A DNA stretch of 64,000 nucleotides from Polytrichum commune. Taxonomy: Eukaryota; Streptophyta; Polytrichopsida; Polytrichales; Polytrichaceae. Under the pieces are notes generated by a model. It was not told the origin of the DNA and searched no databases. It saw only the letters and a program-made list of their open reading frames with translations. Shown here one piece after another: positions 58,375 through 64,000 of this stretch. The stretch is from positions 49,409,169 through 49,473,168 of the forward strand of contig OX485806.1 in the NCBI GenBank assembly GCA_950295325.1. Reading direction: 5' to 3'. Within the stretch, counting starts at the first letter, position 1; every line of letters starts with the position of its first letter. A program made the position numbers and the translations under genes.

Positions 58375-60500
58375 TTTGGTGACAATTGAGGGTGGCAGTC
58401 ATGTTTTTGAACGTGGTGATGACGTTAACAACGATGTCGTGGGCATTTCTGACAATAGTTGTTTGGCTTTCTCGGAGGGCTTAAATGCCCTGTGGAGATT
58501 TTTTGGGTGATATTTCTACTAGATTCATTGGTATAGAATGTGGGCCGTTGTGCTGTAATCCATTTTCTAAGACCATATGTTTAGACAATGAACATTAACA
58601 TTTCCGTCATCACCGCAATGATGTCATCTATCTGAGGATGGAAACATATTATAGTCACAACATTCTTGACACTCATATGGTTAAAAGAATAGTTTTTATT
58701 TTGAATAATTGCTCTAGAATACCCATTATGAAGGTGAAAGTAGTGCGGCAAACATTGGCATCTATGTTGTTGGCAAAACACAAATTTGGTAGGTTTTAGG
58801 ATTTTTTGGTTGAAAAAAATCTTGTATTTGTATATTTGAAAACCTTATGCAACAAAATATTTTAAAAACACGGCTTGCATAGTGAGACGTGAGAGGTATG
58901 GTGGACATTGATTTCTTTGGGTTAGTCAAATTATACATATTATGAAACAAATGTTTGACAATATAACATGATTTTGCAAAATTGAATACAAACTTTGCCA
59001 TGAGGCCTTCCAATTTTCCAAAGCTATTCACATTGAACCATATGACCATTTTGTATGATGGGTGTGCATGTGTTAGGTTCAAGATTGGCAAGTTGTTAGA
59101 ATTTTTATGGTTAACTATGTCAAGTTAGCAATATAAGGGACCTTAATAATGAATTGAAGGTCAATATTGTTATCACATTATTATGTCAATGAACTTAAAA
59201 ATTCAAGATAAGACTAGAGGTAGAAAAAAATATTTAACATGTTTAAATATATATTGTTGACCCAAGTACTTGAAAACATTTTTTGAAGCAGTAAGAGGAT
59301 TCAAATTTCTTATTGTAAGATGGATAGTGTGGAAGCTTGGCACCTCAGAAGTAGGGTAGATAGTTGAGATGGTGGGGCATTGTGATTAAAATATCAAAGG
59401 TGTTTGGAAAGTTTTCAAAAATTGAGACTTCATATCTTTGGGATGAAATTCTTTTGAGTGTTGTGAGCACATGTAGACAATATACCAAAACATGGGAGTC
59501 GACGATGACTTTGTATGGACGATGGATAAGAACATTAGCTTGAATGAGAAATTACAGTCTATTAAAGCATTTACAAATTCTTGTTTTGTGATATATATGA
59601 TTTTGATTTATGCTCATGTGTCAATTTTCAATCAATTATGATGTACATGTCTTCTATATTATTATTTTTAGATTATTTAAAATTGCATTTGGGAAATATA
59701 GGGTCCAAATCATGTTAAATTTTCATGACTGTAAGATGTTACCATTTTTTTCGATACACCGCCTATTGCCACAAAACATTTTGGGCAAAGACTATTGTAA
59801 TGTTCATACCATCCATTATTCCAAATATTGTGGGACATAAAGAAGAAGGGCATTTTCTTGGGGGGAAGGTGTAGAAGGGGGAGAAAAAAACAAAAACAAA
59901 AAACAAAATGAAAGAAACAATTGCTTAAAAATGATAGGGGAAAAAATCCAATATTTATCTATGAGGCAAATTGTGGAGGAGCTTAAATGGAGATTCAATT
60001 GTAGATTCATAGGTAACACATTAGTTTGCTTAAGTAACATGAAGGCTAGGTAGCAAACAAATGTGTATTTCTATAATTTACATATGAATATGGTAATATT
60101 ATGTTACCATGTTACTCAAGGTATTTTTGATGTGGATTTAAACAAAACCTAGGATTCTAAAATTCAAAGAAGATTGATCAAGTGTCTTTGAGGTCCAATC
60201 TTATTAATATTTGTTTAATAAGGTTCATTATTAATTATTTTCTTAAAATCTTCCTTATTTTTCTTCAATTGTGTGCAAGTTTGTCCTATAGAAGGCTATT
60301 TATCTTTTATTAACATGTTTTATAACTATTGTGAAGATCTTTTAGCTTGGGCAATATTCTTCATCATTTGTGGCCATAATCCTCCAAATGTATTTCATCC
60401 TATTGGGGTTAGTGTCCTCTTCCTCAATTGAGATGATCATTTGATACCATCAATTATAAACGAAAATTGTATTAATTGAATATTTAATCTTTATTTTTGT
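58375..60500. other. AT-rich DNA with unrecognised coding-like runs
   Basis: The plus strand holds scattered open runs, for example NDVIYLRMETYYSHNILDTH followed by MVKRIVFILNN (about 58615-58790), and others near 59280-59600. They may be exons of an old gene; I do not recognise them. Purine-rich 59840-59960. Confidence 0.35.
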
Positions 60501-62340
60501 CATTATGTTTGCAGACCTTCCAAAGAAGGTGTGGAGTTTGCAAACAGGATGCAAGTTGGGAGGGGGGACATGGAGAATTCTTGGATTATGTTTGATTACA
60601 TCAAAGATTTTAAGGCCAATATGACAATGGCCTACCATATGTACGACAATAGATATTTAAAAGTATGAACAAATTGTGTGTTGTGACGTGCAATATGAGG
60701 ATGATGCACCACAAATATTTGTCAAATTGTTTTTGAATGTTTTCATGAAGGACAATGGATTGGAAAGGGTCCATGGTATGCAATACTAAAAATAATCAAA
60801 ATGTGGCAAAGAAGATCTACAAAGGTGGTGACCAAGTCCGCCTCTGGTTGCATCTGAGCGCACATGTAATTTCCACTGGTGTGACGTATATTTATATAAA
60901 ACATGCTTTGTAGTTTCAACACAATCAAATATGCAAAGATTACAAAGATGCAAAGACAATGGACAACACCAAGAATAAATATCATGTGAATCATTCATGA
61001 TGGTTGTCATACAAAGCTACCACAAAAAATATATATATATTCTTTGACTTTCATAGTGGTTGGTGGTTTTGGCATTTTTTGGCATTTTTGTTACAAGGAA
61101 TGAGATGGTCATATGTAAATTGTGATCATGCATATTGCGAATTACAAGGCATGATTGAAAAGGGGATTAATGATCGAGGTTTTGATTTGGCATACTTAAA
61201 ATTCAAAGTGGTTGATGTGTGTGGAAATCCCAATTATGTTGAATGATGCCATGAAGTCTTATCCAGGGGCAAAAGATGTGAATGCTAAAATTGTACATTG
61301 GAGGGGTTTGAGTTTTTTGGATTTACCAAATGAAAAATTAACATGCCATCAAATATTGATTATAACTCTCATTGACATGACATAATGAACTATTTCATTA
61401 TTTGCCCTAACACACAACCAACTTGTGAACATATAGAAGAATCGTTGATTTTTTTTGAGCATGGTGTGGCTCATACTACATTTATGCTAATGATTTATTG
61501 TCTTGCTTCCAAATGGCATGTTGCAAAATTGCCACACATTTCATCCAAATGACGTTACGCAATGTAATCATTACTTGAACTTTGTGCAATGCCAAAGTCA
61601 GGACTTGCAAACATGGTACACCCACACCAATATACAAAGGGCTCATGAAAACTTTTTGTTCTACCAACAATGTGGAGTATGAATTTTGCTCTCGCCTTCA
61701 TAACAACAAACAATTGTATGAATGGCATCAAGAAGAATTATATGTTGGATTGCCCTATAGTGCCTAACATTTGGTTGGTGAAGATGGTAACCAATCTATC
61801 AAAGGATAAGGTGTTGGCATTGGATGACATCGGATTTCAATTGCATTGAATGAAGGCATTGTCCTATTCTTGTAGGATTTCAACAATTACAACCTCCCCA
61901 TCCTTTGGACACATTTAATGCGCCCTTGAACTCGGATGCCCACCCTACATTAAAGTGTGGGAAAACAATGCGCCGCAACCCAACATCATCAACAATGGAT
62001 TGTAAAAACAAATGGGAGTATATTAGACTAATGTACAATTATTATGTAGTTGGGATCGTTGCCATTCCATATTCATGCCTCAAAGTGATAATCAACATTA
62101 TTTCCAAGAAGGATATTGCTAATTGTATCACAATTGGTGAAAACATGCATTGCACATGCTTGGATTTCACAAAAATGACCTCTTAGGCTTTGGAAAAAAA
62201 TGAAATAGTTTATTACAAACATATTTATTATCAATTTAGATTTTTGTGCAAGGTGGATTACAAGAGTGACAATTTCATTCATGCACCTATATATACCTAC
62301 AATGAGGTCATGTGACTACTTCAACTTATTGGTGTTGTGG
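60500..62340 (+). pseudogene. MULE/SWIM protein, copy D, heavily degraded
   Basis: Order on plus: an AYHMYDNRYLKV / CCDVQYEDDAPQIFV block (60630-60740), the part of MULE cores just before the second catalytic Asp; an unassigned stretch; WHVAKLPHISSK (about 61515); TPTPIYKGLM; DKVLALDDIGFQLH; and a SWIM remnant CTCLDFTKM..ALEKN followed by YKHIYY, in which the third zinc ligand Cys is Tyr. It pairs best with copy C in the C-terminal third (PTADHKNKWES / DCKNKWEYI). Many frameshifts and stops. Confidence 0.7.
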
Positions 62341-62479
62341 AATGTGATTCTAGATTTTTTTGTATACGTAGTTTTTTTTGGGCCATGAAAATTGTGAGTA
62401 TGAGGGGTTTTAATTAGTGGTCCCACACATGCTCTCAAAGAATAAGAATGAGAATGAGAATGTGTATAGAATAAGGATG
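62341..62479. other. 3' flank of copy D
   Basis: GAATGA microrepeat (62445-62460); no CCGCTC array seen here, unlike copies A and B. Confidence 0.5.
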
Positions 62480-63425
62480 AGAAACTTTGGAAAAAGGGTA
62501 AAAACTTCTTGCCCATTGGGCATGTTGCATAGTTGAGTAAATAACTATAAATTAGTTGGTAGATCGACCTCAGGAAGTGAGTTTGTTAACAAAAACCCTT
62601 AAAAACTCATAAAACTCTTCAGGGGCTCAAATGCATTTGATTTTCAGCTAAATTCTTATAAATTAATCCATTTGGTGTTACCTAACAATGCCTTAAGTGG
62701 GTCTACACTTGAGCTCCTATGTAACTAACATGAATATATATCTATATTGAAACCATCCATAAATATTACTGTTATATTATCAACCATGATAGTATTTGTA
62801 AACAAATTTATGAGAAATGTCATTAAAAATTTACCATATTGATACAAAATACCTCATATTTAGTGTAATTAGCAAGAAATTATAGCTTAGTCAACATGTT
62901 TGTTAAGAAAAATTGGATTTGCATGAATAAAAACTAGGTAACCAAGTTGTTAGCTTTAGGGTCCCACCACATTTGTTTGTTAGCTAGGTTTCATGTTAAA
63001 GCCCAACCGCATTTGCTACACTAAATAATCCTATTAATTTGGGATGGAAAACTTGGAAATATTAGCATGGGCCACATTAATTATCTAGTTAAGAGGGAAT
63101 TAATGTGGGTCCAGAACCCTAGGTTTTTCCCTAAATCTTGAGATTTTTTTTGAAAAACACAAAATACAATAACCACATGATTACACTTGCTAATAAACAA
63201 ACAAATTTAGTTTTTCTAACATGCATGTTAAGCAATATTGGGTCCATATTAGCAATGGTTACGTATCCAAATTGTTAGCCTCAAACTTCAACGGGTTCTT
63301 AGCCAACTTATCTCTCTAGGTTGGTTTATAAATTTATTTTTAGTTTCATCTACCCGTTTATCCAACATGCCCAATGGGCAAGGACTTTTTATTCCTTTTC
63401 AAAAAAACATTTCCAAAGGTTTCCT
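62480..63425. mobile_element. Fold-back / MITE-like element with terminal inverted repeats
   Basis: The arm TTGCCCATTGGGCATGTTG at 62509-62527 is exactly reverse-complemented at 63363-63381. Weaker complementarity extends outward (CTTTGGAAA..GGGTAAAAA with its partner at 63385-63418) to about 62480 and 63425. The interior is about 835 bp, AT-rich and non-coding. This is what a non-autonomous DNA transposon looks like; superfamily not determined. Confidence 0.7.
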
Positions 63426-64000
63426 CTTGGCCACCCACCAAAGGGGGCACTTTTCTTTGAGAATACATGGAGGAACTCTTAATAAAATTGCCATCGTATA
63501 AAAAAAATAAAATCATGGCAATTTTCTAATAGGCAAATTGTAGGCTATATAACAATTTTATATATGCAAACTTTAACAATAAAACCTACACTTGATTAAA
63601 TTATTCTTAAAACATAAAAGAAAACTAAGACAATAAGTATAAAATGAATAATATTGAAGGCTAAAAATTATACATTAGTGTTTCTCTTATATATTTCAAA
63701 ATTACACTCTAGATTTTCTTTGGAGAGTAACAATAAGCTAAGTATGCACCTATTTTCTAAAATTTTCTAGATTAGTTTTTCAAAAAGAAATAAAAAATGG
63801 AAAAAATGTTATTTTTTTAAAGGATGGAAGAAAATTATACAAATGAGGAAGATAAAAATCTGAAAATTTCTCCTTCAACCACGGGGTTTGAGTATGTATA
63901 TGGAAACATAGAAGCTTCAAAGTATAATTCCTCAATTGTTTATGAAAAATATGACTAAATTGAAAAAAAATTATATACATGCTCATTAATCATCTATATT
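63426..64000. other. AT-rich DNA, no gene
   Basis: Nothing recognised to the window end. Confidence 0.5.

Overview
The window is AT-rich, intron-containing plant nuclear DNA made almost entirely of decayed mobile elements. The evidence is fragments of Ty3/gypsy elements (including a chromovirus), a Ty1/copia gag fragment, LTRs with 5-bp target duplications, MULE-type transposase relics with SWIM zinc fingers, and spliceosomal GT-AG introns. The mix fits a large repeat-rich genome. A possible flagellar radial-spoke exon, present twice, would suggest a plant with swimming sperm (fern, lycophyte or bryophyte), but that is an inference and not proof. I found no rRNA, no convincing tRNA and no intact protein-coding gene.

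Layout. 1-1927: MULE/SWIM relic A. 2457-2780: integrase fragment of a chromovirus. 2966-4316: solo LTR. 4453 to about 5990: a second LTR type with its primer-binding site. 6426-6723 and 11293-11668: inverted copies of one acidic-linker exon, flanking a long minus-strand MULE/SWIM relic (7735-10568). 12675-17305: nearly complete but dead gypsy polyprotein, followed by LTR-like GC-rich DNA. 19189-20630 and 20990-21726: MULE/SWIM copies B and C in tandem. 22491-24007: solo LTR with a perfect target duplication. 26881-27612: degenerate minisatellite.

30168-37378 holds a deletion derivative of the 12.7-17.3 kb gypsy family, on the minus strand, carrying a 15-copy 33-bp repeat. It ends inside an unrecognised minus-strand gene (37379-39543, with a clean intron), and the gene may continue beyond the element at 29.6-30.16 kb.

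41889-42862 is another solo LTR with perfect duplication. 48123-57480 is a nested composite. A chromovirus starts with LTR, Met-tRNA primer site and gag. Gag is split at 50049-53259 by a reversed LTR of the same family, which itself contains a 2.25-kb insertion. The protease is split by an orphan integrase fragment from another gypsy lineage. RT, RNase H, integrase and chromodomain follow. 60.5-62.34 kb is MULE/SWIM relic D, and 62480-63425 is a fold-back element with terminal inverted repeats.

The components do not act together as a pathway. They record successive insertions, recombination to solo LTRs, and decay. The most distinctive material is the MULE/SWIM family with its conserved but unnamed module between catalytic core and zinc finger, the interrupted unknown gene, and the layered chromovirus.
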